Origin: Verrucomicrobiota bacterium
Lineage (GTDB): Bacteria; Verrucomicrobiota; Verrucomicrobiia; Limisphaerales; J093
Assembly: GCA_027493615.1 (NCBI GenBank)
Contig: JAOSKK010000012.1
Span: 731,442-795,441, forward strand
Direction: 5' to 3'
DNA length: 64,000 bases
Shown here: one piece after another, positions 48,567-56,689 of the stretch
Numbering within the stretch: position 1 is the first letter of the stretch
How the letters are laid out: each line of letters starts with the position of its first letter
The notes under the pieces: generated by a model
Told to the model about the DNA's origin: nothing
The model's database searches: none
The model's input: the letters and a program-made list of their open reading frames with translations, nothing else
Made by a program: the position numbers and the translations under genes

Positions 48567-49034
48567 TCAGGCAAGCGGCGGAGCGCGGGGCCGGGCTGGA
48601 TCCGGCGGCGCTCGCGGCGGTCGAGGGTCCTGCGCGAGAGGGGGACCGAATCGCACCGGGCTGGGCGGAAACAGAGGGGGCGTGGCGGTCGGCGCGACGA
48701 GGTCATACGCCTTCACTGTCGAAGGCGAATAGGCCGCGAGCGGGAGGACATGGGGGCCGACACAATGCGGCTGGTGCTCACCGCCGTGCGCCTTGTGGCA
48801 ATGCTCATCCACGGCCGGCTGGCGGCACGCGTCCGGCGACTCCGCATGGGCGTCGTGACAGGCCAGCAGCAGGTGGAGGGGTGTGTAGACGAAATACCAG
48901 GAGAACCCGGCGAGCACGAGCCAGCGCAGCCCGCCGCCCTTCAGCCCCGCCCACGATCGCCTTGGCGGGGCGGAGGAGCGCTCTCTGGTTGCCAATGGCC
49001 AGCGGACGAACACGCGCATCGCAGAGTAGGTCAA
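48567..49034 (-). CDS. His/Cys-rich membrane-anchored protein heading the czc operon
   Basis: 155 aa. One hydrophobic segment (LRWLVLAGFSWYFVYTPLHL) followed by a His/Cys-rich stretch, LLACHDAHAESPDACRQP, DEHCHKAHGGEHQPHCVG. The C-terminus is Pro/Arg-rich. Similar small proteins near metal-efflux genes have been assigned as DUF2946-like; I cannot confirm that here. The His/Cys stretch could bind metal in the periplasm, delivering it to CzcB or sensing it. It precedes czcB by 134 bases on the same strand. A start at 49019 (MRVFVRW) is also possible. Confidence 0.6.
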   Translation of the reverse strand: MTYSAMRVFVRWPLATRERSSAPPRRSWAGLKGGGLRWLVLAGFSWYFVYTPLHLLLACHDAHAESPDACRQPAVDEHCHKAHGGEHQPHCVGPHVLPLAAYSPSTVKAYDLVAPTATPPLFPPSPVRFGPPLAQDPRPPRAPPDPARPRAPPLA

Positions 49035-49046
49035 GGCCGCCGGAAT

Positions 49047-49630
49047 TCAAGTGAGCCCAGACCTTGCCGGAGGGAGGATGGCAGACACGGCCACTACCAG
49101 CTCGGGGACCGCAGCACAGCGGAGCGTGGTCTGGTCCGAGAACTCCTCTCGCGTGCGGTAACCCTCCGCCGTCGGCTCGCGTTGGACAACCACAACGCGC
49201 CGGTCCGGGCGCACGATCCAGTATTCCGGGATGGCTGCCTCGGCGTAGATCGAGGCCTTGCCCTCGTCCAATTCGGCGCTCGTGACGGCGACCTCGATGA
49301 CTAGGGCGGCCGTCGCGGGATGGGCCTGCAGCCAGTCCGCGGGGACACCCCGGACCACCGAGAAATCCGGTTCCGGCTCCGACGTGCCAATCGACAACGG
49401 AGCCTCCCGCCGCAACTCGAACCCGGGCGGGACCTGGCTGAGCAGGAGTTTCACGAGCATCTGCGACACGAACTCGTGCAGGGGAGACTTGGGCATCTTG
49501 GTGACGATGAATCCGCGCAGAAGTTCCACGTCCTCACGCAGCAACCCCATTTCCCCAGCCGGTGATAGGTCTCCACCGTCATGGGATGCAGCCGCCGGCG
49601 TATGGCGGGCAGTTCGAGCAGCGGCGTCAT
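49047..49630 (-). CDS. Uma2-family (DUF820) restriction-endonuclease-like protein, frameshifted
   Basis: About 194 aa. The first part MTPLLELPAIRRRLHPMTVE and TYHRLGEMGLLREDVELLRG joins across the C4 run at 49553-49556 if one G is added on the coding strand. The PD-(D/E)xK-type core follows: LSIGTSEPEPDFSVVRG with the acidic PEPD, then ALVIEVAVTSAELDEGKASI (E-x-A/V and Asp/Lys) and PEYWIVRPDRRVVVVQRE. Uma2 proteins are abundant in cyanobacteria and Planctomycetes/Verrucomicrobia; their role is unclear. It overlaps the preceding membrane-protein gene by 4 bases. Confidence 0.83.
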
Positions 49631-50382
49631 GGCGAGTGAAGGCTAGTGCCGCCCCTCGCCGGGGTCAAGGTGACGGCCCGCAGCGCCTCCTGACGACTGC
49701 GAACCACCAAGTCCACAACCGGCCAGGCCATCAACGCCCAGGCCAATGCATAGGCGGGCCAGTGAAAGTGCGTCGGCAGCATTTCCCGCAACGCCTGTTC
49801 GCCCTGACCCGCCACGCGCAACGCGTCCGCCATGAACACGGCCAGGGCCATTACCGCGCCCACCGCATTCAGCACGAGCGTCCAGCCCCGGGGCCAGAAC
49901 GGCCGATCCGGGGTGTCATGGAACACCACCAGGCTCCCGCCCACGATCATCAGCACGGCAATCAGCACCGGCGCCAGCACCGGTCCCCACCACGGCAGCG
50001 GTAACAGGAACAGAATGTCCCAATCCAAGAGCGACTTCGGCCAGCCCGTCAGCGGCCGCAGAAACACGTAGTAGCCAATGTCCCACACGCCAAAGGCCAG
50101 CACCCCGTACGCCAGCCGGCTGCGCCACGTCTGCCCCGCCAGCCATCCCACCGTCGCCAGCATGATCAGCGTGGCGAGTTCACGGATGAGTTCGGCATGG
50201 CCCAAGCCCCCACCCATCGGCAACGGATTCGGCTGGTAGGGCTCGAGGCGGTCCACCAGCGTGCGCAAGTACAACACCACGGCCGCCTCCACCCACGCCA
50301 TCGCGAGGGCGTACACGACCACCACGCTCCACCGGGCGCGGGGCGACGGGTCCCGGGAGGTTCCTGGCGTGCTGGCATCCAT
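49627..50382 (-). CDS. Membrane protein of unknown function
   Basis: 251 aa with six or so predicted helices: WSVVVVYALAMAWVEAAVVL, LATLIMLATVGWLAG, YGVLAFGVWDIGYYVFLRPL, ILFLLPLPWWGPVLAPVLIA, TLVLNAVGAVMALAVFM, and YALAWALMAWPVVDLVV. No family was recognised. The FGVWDIGYYVFLRPLTGWP stretch recurs in proteins of unknown function I have seen in related bacteria. It precedes the Uma2 gene, overlapping by 4 bases (ATGA). Confidence 0.7.
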   Translation of the reverse strand: MDASTPGTSRDPSPRARWSVVVVYALAMAWVEAAVVLYLRTLVDRLEPYQPNPLPMGGGLGHAELIRELATLIMLATVGWLAGQTWRSRLAYGVLAFGVWDIGYYVFLRPLTGWPKSLLDWDILFLLPLPWWGPVLAPVLIAVLMIVGGSLVVFHDTPDRPFWPRGWTLVLNAVGAVMALAVFMADALRVAGQGEQALREMLPTHFHWPAYALAWALMAWPVVDLVVRSRQEALRAVTLTPARGGTSLHSP

Positions 50383-50433
50383 CGTGGGGATACGGTTCTT
50401 CCGGACGGGACTTCGGATGCGACGTCTGACGCG

Positions 50434-51342
50434 TCAGGCCAATGGAAGGGCCAACGCCGATCGTCCGGCCGTCACGGGCGCTTCCTCCGCGAACGGGAAG
50501 TGTTCCACCACGGCGATCTCCCGCAACCGCGCTTCGACGGCCTCAATCGTCGCGTCAGGCGTGGACGTGCCCGCGGTCAGGCCCACCCGGTCGTCGGGAT
50601 GGAACCAGTCCGGGTGCAGATCGTCCGGGCCCTGGACGTGGTGGACGCGGGCGCAATGCCGGGCGCACGTGGCGACCAGCTCGCGGGTGTTGTTGCTGGC
50701 CGCGCCGCCGATGACCACGACGACGTCACTCGCTTCCGCCAGCTCGACCGCCGCGGCCTGCCGGTCCTTCGTCGGCCGGCACACGGTGTCAACGAGCTTG
50801 ACCTCGGCGTCGGGGAAGCGTCGCCGCAACGCCTGCGCGAGCTGCCGCACCCGCTCGATGGGTTGTGTCGTCTGGGCCACGACTCCAAACCGGTCGCGGG
50901 GCGCGACCTGCTCGACGTCCGCGTCGCTCAACACGACGTCGAACGTGTCGAGGTCGCCGGTCAAGCCGCGGACCTCCACGTGGTTCCGCTGGCCGACAAT
51001 CACGGGGTGATAGCCGTCCTGGACGAGGCGTTGGACGGCGCGGTGGGCGAGGTGGACGAGCGGGCAGGTGGCTTCGAGCACCTCGAGCCCGCGGGCCTGG
51101 AGCCCGGCGCGGGTGCGGTCGGCGGCGCCGTGGGCCGAGATCATGACGGTGCGGGTGGGGATGTCGGCGGGGCCATCGGCGATGTGGATGCCGGCGGCGC
51201 GGAGGTGGCCGATGACGGCTTCGTTGTGAACGAGTTGGCCGAGGATGGTGAGGGGCTGGGTGCGGGCGGTGCGGGTGGCGAGGGTGATGGCATCGCGGAC
51301 ACCGAAGCACATGCCGAGATGGGCGGCGCGCAGGATGATCAT
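50434..51342 (-). CDS. ispH: 4-hydroxy-3-methylbut-2-enyl diphosphate reductase
   Basis: Last enzyme of the MEP isoprenoid pathway, a 4Fe-4S protein. 302 aa. The three cluster cysteines are Cys12 (LGMCFGVRDA), Cys93 (LEATCPLVHLAH) and Cys188 (VDTVCRPTKDRQ); His39 and His71 (GQLVHNEAVI, ISAHGAADRT) are the substrate-binding His residues. NHVEVRGLTGD and AASNNTRELVATC also fit. No frameshift. Fe-S supply could come from the ErpA-like carrier and cysteine desulfurase in the window. It stands alone on the minus strand between the regulator and the membrane protein. Confidence 0.96.
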   Translation of the reverse strand: MIILRAAHLGMCFGVRDAITLATRTARTQPLTILGQLVHNEAVIGHLRAAGIHIADGPADIPTRTVMISAHGAADRTRAGLQARGLEVLEATCPLVHLAHRAVQRLVQDGYHPVIVGQRNHVEVRGLTGDLDTFDVVLSDADVEQVAPRDRFGVVAQTTQPIERVRQLAQALRRRFPDAEVKLVDTVCRPTKDRQAAAVELAEASDVVVVIGGAASNNTRELVATCARHCARVHHVQGPDDLHPDWFHPDDRVGLTAGTSTPDATIEAVEARLREIAVVEHFPFAEEAPVTAGRSALALPLA

Positions 51343-51423
51343 AAGACTTCCGGGGCTGGCGGGTTCAACAGGTTCGGGCTTTGCATGACAAAGTAAAAGG
51401 TGACAGGCCAGGATGCCGTTGGT

Positions 51424-51732
51424 TCAGACCCGGCGGGCCTGCTCCACGATTGCCTCGAGCAGGTCCACGTAGTGCCGGAAGGCCTCGCGCCCCGCGGCCG
51501 TCAAGGCGCACGTGGTGAGCGGCCGGCGGTTCTGGTAGCTCTTGGTCACCGCCACGTACCCGGCCTCCTGCAGCGTCCGCAAATGCACGCTCAGGTTGCC
51601 GTCGGTCATCTTCAGCGCGTCCCGGATCTCGGTAAACGACAGCTCCGGCGTGGCAGCCAGCATCGAGACGATCGGCAGGCGCCCTTTCTCGTGGATCACC
51701 CGGTCGAGTTGCAGGAACGGCTCGGGATTCAC
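51424..51732 (-). CDS. Winged-helix transcriptional regulator (HTH_34/ArsR-like)
   Basis: 102 aa, starting with GTG (VNPEPFLQLDRVIHEKGRLP). Winged helix: SFTEIRDALKMTDGNLSVHL as the helix-turn-helix, RTLQEAGYVAVTKSYQNRRP as the wing, TTCALTAAGREAFRHYVDLL as the last helix. The GTG overlaps the stop of the membrane-protein gene upstream (GTGA). Regulators of this type are typically paired with a small membrane protein and repress the pair; the signal is unknown. Confidence 0.82.
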   Translation of the reverse strand: MNPEPFLQLDRVIHEKGRLPIVSMLAATPELSFTEIRDALKMTDGNLSVHLRTLQEAGYVAVTKSYQNRRPLTTCALTAAGREAFRHYVDLLEAIVEQARRV

Positions 51733-52369
51733 GGGCGCGGCCCTCTTCCTTCGGTAAACGCCAGGTACAGCCCATAGGCCAGGTGCAGGAGACCGAAGCA
51801 GGTGCCCATCAGGCCATGGCCCGTCAACGGGAAGGCCGCGCTGGCGCTCAGCGCCACCAAGGCCAGCCCGCCCAGCACCAGCACAATCCAGCCGAAGAAC
51901 TGGATGCCGCGAGGCATGAAGAAACCCGCCGCGTTCAGGGCCAGGCCGTAGAACAACACCCAGCCGACCGGCAGCAGCCGCAAGACCAGCTCCGGCGTGC
52001 CCGCGGTGCTGTGCATCGATTCGAGGGCGACCAGCGCGCCGATCGTGACGCAGAGAGCGGCGACGAACGCCGGGAGGGCGGCCCGGGCGACGCGGCGGGC
52101 GGGGGGCGACCAAAACGGTTCGCCGGCCTGGAGGGCCTGGCGGCGCACCAGCAGGAAACGCCGACCAGGGTGATGCCGGCGACGGCGAGCCAGTAGAGGA
52201 CAAAGGCGCGGGGGGAAGCGATGCCGAGCCACCAGCCGACGAGGGCGGCGCCGGTGCCGAGGCTGCCGGCGAGGAGGGTCATGGGGGCGAGGGCGCACCG
52301 GTACACGGCGGAACGCTCCATCAAGGTGCGGATGACCCGGAGGTTCTCAGCAGCCCAATCGGATTGCAT
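51729..52369 (-). CDS. Membrane protein paired with the winged-helix regulator, frameshifted
   Basis: About 213 aa. It starts MQSDWAAENLRVIRTLMERS (a GTG at 52378 would add three residues) and has about six membrane helices: MTLLAGSLGTGAALVGWWLG, RAFVLYWLAVAGITLVG, then after a break at the A3 run 52156-52158 FLLVRRQALQAGEPFWSPPA, FVAALCVTIGALVALE, FFGWIVLVLGGLALVALSA and GTCFGLLHLAYGLYLAFTEG. Same organisation as proteins co-encoded with regulators in Bacteroidetes/Verrucomicrobia; function unknown. Its stop overlaps the regulator GTG. Confidence 0.75.
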
Positions 52370-52620
52370 GGCAGACACTTTGCATTACAAAGCTCAGACG
52401 TCAAGCGCGTTCTTCCCATCGACCTGTGGTGCGGGCTTCCAGCCTGCACCCTCCGCGGTTCATGGCCCCTCAGCAGGTCCGGCAGGAACAGGACGCTTCC
52501 CAGGAATCCTCGTCCCGCCGGCAGCCGGCCCCGTTCCCCGCGCCCGGTTCAACCGTTTGACGGGCGAGCGTACGCTTGCGAGAGTCGCCCGCCCATTGGC
52601 CCGGGTTCCGGGCCGGCCCG

Positions 52621-53847
52621 ATGCTCACTCCCCGCCTCAAGACCGGCGTGTTCGTGCTCGAAGGCGTCAATGCCGTCGCGATCAGCCTCTATTTCAACTA
52701 CCTCTTCTTCTACATGCGCGATCACTTCGGGTTCTCGAACCGGGAGAACCTCACGATGTGCGCGGCGAGCGGGTTGTTGTACGCGGTCGGCGTGTGGTTC
52801 GCGGGCAAGTTCGCGCAGCGGCGCGGCTATTTCCCGGCGCTCAAGCTGGGGTTCGGGACGATGGGCCTCGCGCTGCTGGCCGGCAGCGTGACGCGATCCC
52901 TGCCCGGGCAGTGGGTAGTCATGCTGGTCTGGACGCTGGGCATGTGTCTGACCTGGCCCTGTCTCGAGGCCCTGACCAGTGAAGGGGAACCGCCGGCGCG
53001 TCTGGCCCGACTGATCGGGATCTACAACGTCGTGTGGGCGGCGGGGCTGGGGCTGGCCTTCTTCTTTGGCGGCGCGTTGTTCGAGGGGCTGGGGTCGGCA
53101 GGGACTTTCCTGGTTCCGGCGGGGCTGCACGCCGCCCAGTTCGTGCTGGTCTGCGGGATGGCCCGCCACGCGCCGCGGGTGCAGGTTCCGACGGTCGCCG
53201 CCGCGCCCGTCGCGGCAGCGGGGCAGGAGGAGCGGCGGCGTTCGGCCATTTCGCCCCGGGTGTTTCTGGCGCTGGCCTGGGTGGCCAATCCCTTTGCCTA
53301 CGTGGCCATGAACACGGTCATCCCGGTGATTCCCGAGGTGGCGAGTCGCTTCGAGCTGTCGCCCAAGGTGGCGGGGTTTGTCTGTTCGATCTGGATGCTG
53401 ATGCGGGCGGTGACCTTTGTCTTGTTGTGGCAGTGGACGGCCTGGCACTACCGGTTCCGGTGGTTGATCGGCGCCTACCTGGGGGTGGTGGCCGCGTTTG
53501 CCACGATCCTGCTGGGCCGGCGGCTCGACCTGTTGATCGTGGCGCAGGTGGTGTTCGGCGCGGCGGTGGCCCTGATCTACTACTCGTCTTTGTATTACTC
53601 GATGGATCTGGGCGACACGAAGGGCGAACACGGGGGATTCCACGAGGCGGCGCTGGGGTTGGGCATTTTCGCGGGGCCCGCCGTGGGCGCGGCGTCGCTG
53701 CATCTCCGGCCGGAGTCGACGGCGGTGAATGCGTGGGCGGTGACGGCGTTGTTGGTGGTGGGGTTGGGATGGCTGATCGTGCTGCGGTGGCGCGCGGGCC
53801 GGCGTGGCGCGGCCCGTGCGGCGGTGGGCGACCGGCAAACCGGTTGA
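52621..53847 (+). CDS. MFS transporter
   Basis: 408 aa, complete, 12 predicted helices. It starts MLTPRLKTGVFVLEGVNAVA, then FNYLFFYMRDHFGFSNRENL and GKFAQRRGYFPALKLGFGTM (A/B loop). The second half begins near ISPRVFLALAWVANPFAYVA and includes LGDTKGEHGGFHEAALGLGI. The family is the nucleoside/sugar-like MFS group common in Verrucomicrobia; substrate unknown. Divergent from the membrane-protein gene, with 250 bases between them. The ATG at 52621 gives a normal short leader before helix 1. Confidence 0.85.
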   Translation: MLTPRLKTGVFVLEGVNAVAISLYFNYLFFYMRDHFGFSNRENLTMCAASGLLYAVGVWFAGKFAQRRGYFPALKLGFGTMGLALLAGSVTRSLPGQWVVMLVWTLGMCLTWPCLEALTSEGEPPARLARLIGIYNVVWAAGLGLAFFFGGALFEGLGSAGTFLVPAGLHAAQFVLVCGMARHAPRVQVPTVAAAPVAAAGQEERRRSAISPRVFLALAWVANPFAYVAMNTVIPVIPEVASRFELSPKVAGFVCSIWMLMRAVTFVLLWQWTAWHYRFRWLIGAYLGVVAAFATILLGRRLDLLIVAQVVFGAAVALIYYSSLYYSMDLGDTKGEHGGFHEAALGLGIFAGPAVGAASLHLRPESTAVNAWAVTALLVVGLGWLIVLRWRAGRRGAARAAVGDRQTG

Positions 53848-53878
53848 CGTGAGGCGGCTGGTAGCCTCAGGGTTGCCC

Positions 53879-55059
53879 ATGCTCCAACGCACCCCGCTGT
53901 TTGCTGCGCATCAACGGTCCCAGGCGCGCTTTGTCACGTTCGGTGGCTGGGAGTTGCCGGTGCACTTCACCAGCATCGTCGAGGAGCACCTCGCCGTCCG
54001 GCGCGCCGCCGGGTTGTTTGACATCTCCCACATGGGCGAGTTTCTGGTGACCGGGCCGGGTGCCGGTGACTTCCTGAACCACGCCCTGACCAACGACGTG
54101 GCCCGGCTGGCCCCCGGGCAGGGCCAGTACACGTTGCTCTGCAATGCGCGCGGCGGCGTGGTGGACGACCTCTACCTCTACCGGCTCAAGCCCGACGACT
54201 ACCTGCTGATCGTCAACGCTGCCCGCATCCCGGCGGACTGGGAATGGCTGCAAGCGCAGGTGGACCACGCACCCACCCCGGGGGCGTTCAAGCTCCGGAA
54301 CGCCTCCGCCGAGCACGGCGCAGTGGCCGTGCAAGGCCCGCGCGTCGCGGAGTTCATGGATCGCGTGATCCCGGGCGGGTCCATCGGCGGAGCCCTGGCG
54401 CCCCGGGTGACGGCGCTGCAGAAGAACCAGATCGGCGGGTTCGTGTTCCGCGGCGGATCCCTGTGGGTGGCCCGGACCGGGTATACCGGCGAGGATGGCT
54501 TCGAGGTGTTCGCGCCGGCGGACATGATCGAGGCGGTGTGGGAGCGGATGCTCGAGGTGGGGGCCGCTCACGGCCTCCAACCGGCGGGCTTGGGAGCGCG
54601 CGACACCCTGCGCACGGAGATGGGCTACCCGCTCTACGGCCACGAGCTGAGCGAAGACCTCACCCCGTTGGAGGCCGGGCTGGGCGCTTTTGTGTCGTTC
54701 GACAAGGGCGAGTTCCTCGGGCGCCAGCCGCTGGTGACGCAGAAGACCTTCGGGGTGGCCCGCCGCTGCGTGGCCTTCCGCGTGACCGAGAGGTCCGCCC
54801 CGCCCCGCCCCGGTTACCCGATTTGTCGGCCGGGCCCTGAAAGGGACCGGCTCGGGATGGTGGTCAGTGGCACCCAGAGCCCGTCGCTTGGTGTTGGGAT
54901 CGGCATGGGCTACGTCGGCGTGGACTTCGCCAAACCGGGGCAAGCCCTGACCATCCTGATCCGGGGGCAGGCCGCGCCGGCGGTCGTGGTTCGAAGCCCA
55001 TCTACCAGCCGGGCGGGCAGGGAGCGACGCCCCCGGCCACCGCGGCAAAACCGAGTTGA
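53879..55059 (+). CDS. gcvT: Glycine cleavage system T protein (aminomethyltransferase), frameshifted
   Basis: Transfers the methylene group from the lipoyl arm of GcvH to tetrahydrofolate, releasing ammonia. About 393 aa. It starts [20 protein letters not shown], with [48 protein letters not shown], and [38 protein letters not shown]. Near 54988 a base is missing; with it the end reads [20 protein letters not shown]...AKPS, stopping at 55057-55059, 32 bases before gcvH. The straight frame would run to 55078 with an Arg-rich tail. gcvP is not in the window. Confidence 0.94.
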
Positions 55060-55091
55060 CCAGGGGTCGGAATCCTGACTCCCTCTTGCCA

Positions 55092-55478
55092 ATGAGCAAC
55101 GTCCCGGCCGATCTGAAGTACGCGAAATCTCACGAGTGGGTGCGCGTCACGGGTGACATCGCCACGGTGGGGGTTTCGGATCACGCGCAGCAGGAGCTGA
55201 CGGATGTGGTGTTCGTCGAGTTGCCGGCAGTCGGCCGTGCGCTCAAGGCCGGCGAGGCCTGCGCCGTGGTCGAGTCCGTGAAGACGGCGAGCGACCTCTA
55301 CGCGCCGGTGAGCGGCGAGGTGGTGGCCGTGAACCCCGACGTGGTAGCCGACCCGGCGCGGGTGAACCGCGATCCCTACGGCGGTGGCTGGTTCTTCCAG
55401 ATCCGTCTTACCCGGCCCGAGGAACTGACGAGTCTGCTGGACGCTGCCGCGTACCGCGCGCAGATCGGCAGCGCTTAG
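55092..55478 (+). CDS. gcvH: Glycine cleavage system H protein
   Basis: Lipoyl carrier of the glycine cleavage complex. 128 aa, complete. It starts [20 protein letters not shown], with the lipoylated Lys in [20 protein letters not shown], then [20 protein letters not shown]. It follows gcvT closely and is surely co-transcribed. A T-H order without P is common when gcvP lies downstream or elsewhere. Confidence 0.96.
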   Translation: MSNVPADLKYAKSHEWVRVTGDIATVGVSDHAQQELTDVVFVELPAVGRALKAGEACAVVESVKTASDLYAPVSGEVVAVNPDVVADPARVNRDPYGGGWFFQIRLTRPEELTSLLDAAAYRAQIGSA

Positions 55479-55988
55479 CTTCCCTCTGAACCGCCCGGCG
55501 AAGGCATCGGGCCCACAACCTGTAGGCCGGGTCCCCCGACCTGGCGGGGAGGTTTCGTGGCCCCAGCAGGAGCGTGCCCCGTGCCGGGTCGACCAAGGCG
55601 AGCTCGGCCCGGAGCCGATCCAGACCGAACGGGTCCCAGGCGCGGCGAACCACCGCCAAGCGCCCGTAGCTGCGGGCATTGGGTAAGGTAGTTGCTGCAC
55701 ATCTTGATGCCGGTCGGTTGGTGCCTGTGCACCCCCAGCCCCAACAACCGTCCGGCAGCGCGCGTTTTCCCGCCTAACCACGCACGCCCGCACTTTTTTG
55801 AAAATAGTGCGTTACCATTTCTAGATTTCTCCTTTAGTGCATATAGGCACAGATGCGCTGATGAACCGGTCCAGCTCCAGATCCGGGCCCGCTTCCGGGG
55901 TAATCCTCCCCCCATGGTCCGCGATTCAGCACCTGGCAGGTCGTTTGTTCCCAGGGTGTTGTGTGCCGGCAAGGTCCTTCGTTCCCGT
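55479..55988. other. 510-base non-coding region with GC-rich repeat-like part and AT-rich promoter part
   Basis: 55479-55700 contains GTAGGCCGGGTCCCCCGACC and similar words that I recall as an interspersed element in related genomes; on the minus strand it reads as GATKPPRQVGGPGLQ-like spurious peptides. 55795-55850 is markedly AT-rich (TTTTTTGAAAATAG, CATTTCTAGATTTC) and probably holds the promoter for the sorting-tail protein. No gene, tRNA or riboswitch was recognised. Confidence 0.45.
55798..55827 (+). promoter_or_regulatory. Candidate sigma-70 promoter of the sorting-tail protein
   Basis: TTGAAA at 55798-55803 and TAGATT at 55822-55827 with an 18-base spacer, in an AT-rich island of otherwise GC-rich DNA. 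The leader to the ATG at 55989 would be about 155 bases. Confidence 0.4.
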
Positions 55989-56627
55989 ATGAACCCCATC
56001 ACCGCTCTCCTCCGCGCCCTGCTGCTCGCCGTCGCTGCGGCAAGCGCCATCCCTTCGTTTGCAGCCACGGTATACACTCGCATCACGGCGCCGGGCGAGC
56101 TTCCCGCGACGCTCGGGCCCTACCCGGTCAAGCCGTTCGGGGATGATCCCCGCCCCCTCGGTTCAACTGTCACGGAAGTGCCTGCCCTCCTGAACCTAAC
56201 GTATGATCGGCCCGTGACCCTCCTGGCCGTGGGCCAGGGCTGGGATTCCTGGAGCGGGACGTACGCCGGAGACCTCTACTTCACCTCGGGCAACGAACTC
56301 GGCATCATCCCGCCACCCCAAACCGTCGCGTTCGGCTTCTCCCTCCAGCCCAACCTCTGGGACACCTTCGCTTTCGAGGTCAGCGCCAACGGAGCCACCG
56401 TCACGCTGGACATCTCGGGTGACGGCGGCGCCCGGTTCATCGGCTTCTGGACCGATGACCCCACCGAACCGATCTCTTACATTCGCATCTGGGACGCGAC
56501 CGGAGCCGCCGACGGCTTCGCCCTCGGAGAACTCACGCTCACCGTGGTTCCCGAGCCGCTTGCCTATCCCCTGGCCGTGGCCTTGCCCACGCTCCTCTGG
56601 GCCGTTTGGTCGCGTCGTCCCCGGTGA
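55989..56627 (+). CDS. Secreted protein with PEP-CTERM-like sorting tail
   Basis: 212 aa. Signal peptide MNPITALLRALLLAVAAASA, cleavage near PSFAAT. Beta-rich middle (LLAVGQGWDSWSGTYAGDLY, FSLQPNLWDTFAFEVSANGA). The C-terminus has VVPEP, a hydrophobic helix (LAYPLAVALPTLLWAVW) and RRPR, the three-part PEP-CTERM tail recognised by an exosortase. The protein would be cut and released or attached at the surface. The exosortase is not in the window, but the TIGR04073 lipoprotein at 35458 belongs to the same system by co-occurrence. ATG at 55989 gives the leader. Confidence 0.78.
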   Translation: MNPITALLRALLLAVAAASAIPSFAATVYTRITAPGELPATLGPYPVKPFGDDPRPLGSTVTEVPALLNLTYDRPVTLLAVGQGWDSWSGTYAGDLYFTSGNELGIIPPPQTVAFGFSLQPNLWDTFAFEVSANGATVTLDISGDGGARFIGFWTDDPTEPISYIRIWDATGAADGFALGELTLTVVPEPLAYPLAVALPTLLWAVWSRRPR

Positions 56628-56689
56628 TCCCCAGCTCTGTCCGCCCCGGCTCGACTCCGCTCCTGCAGTCATCCCTTGCCCGCACTCGT

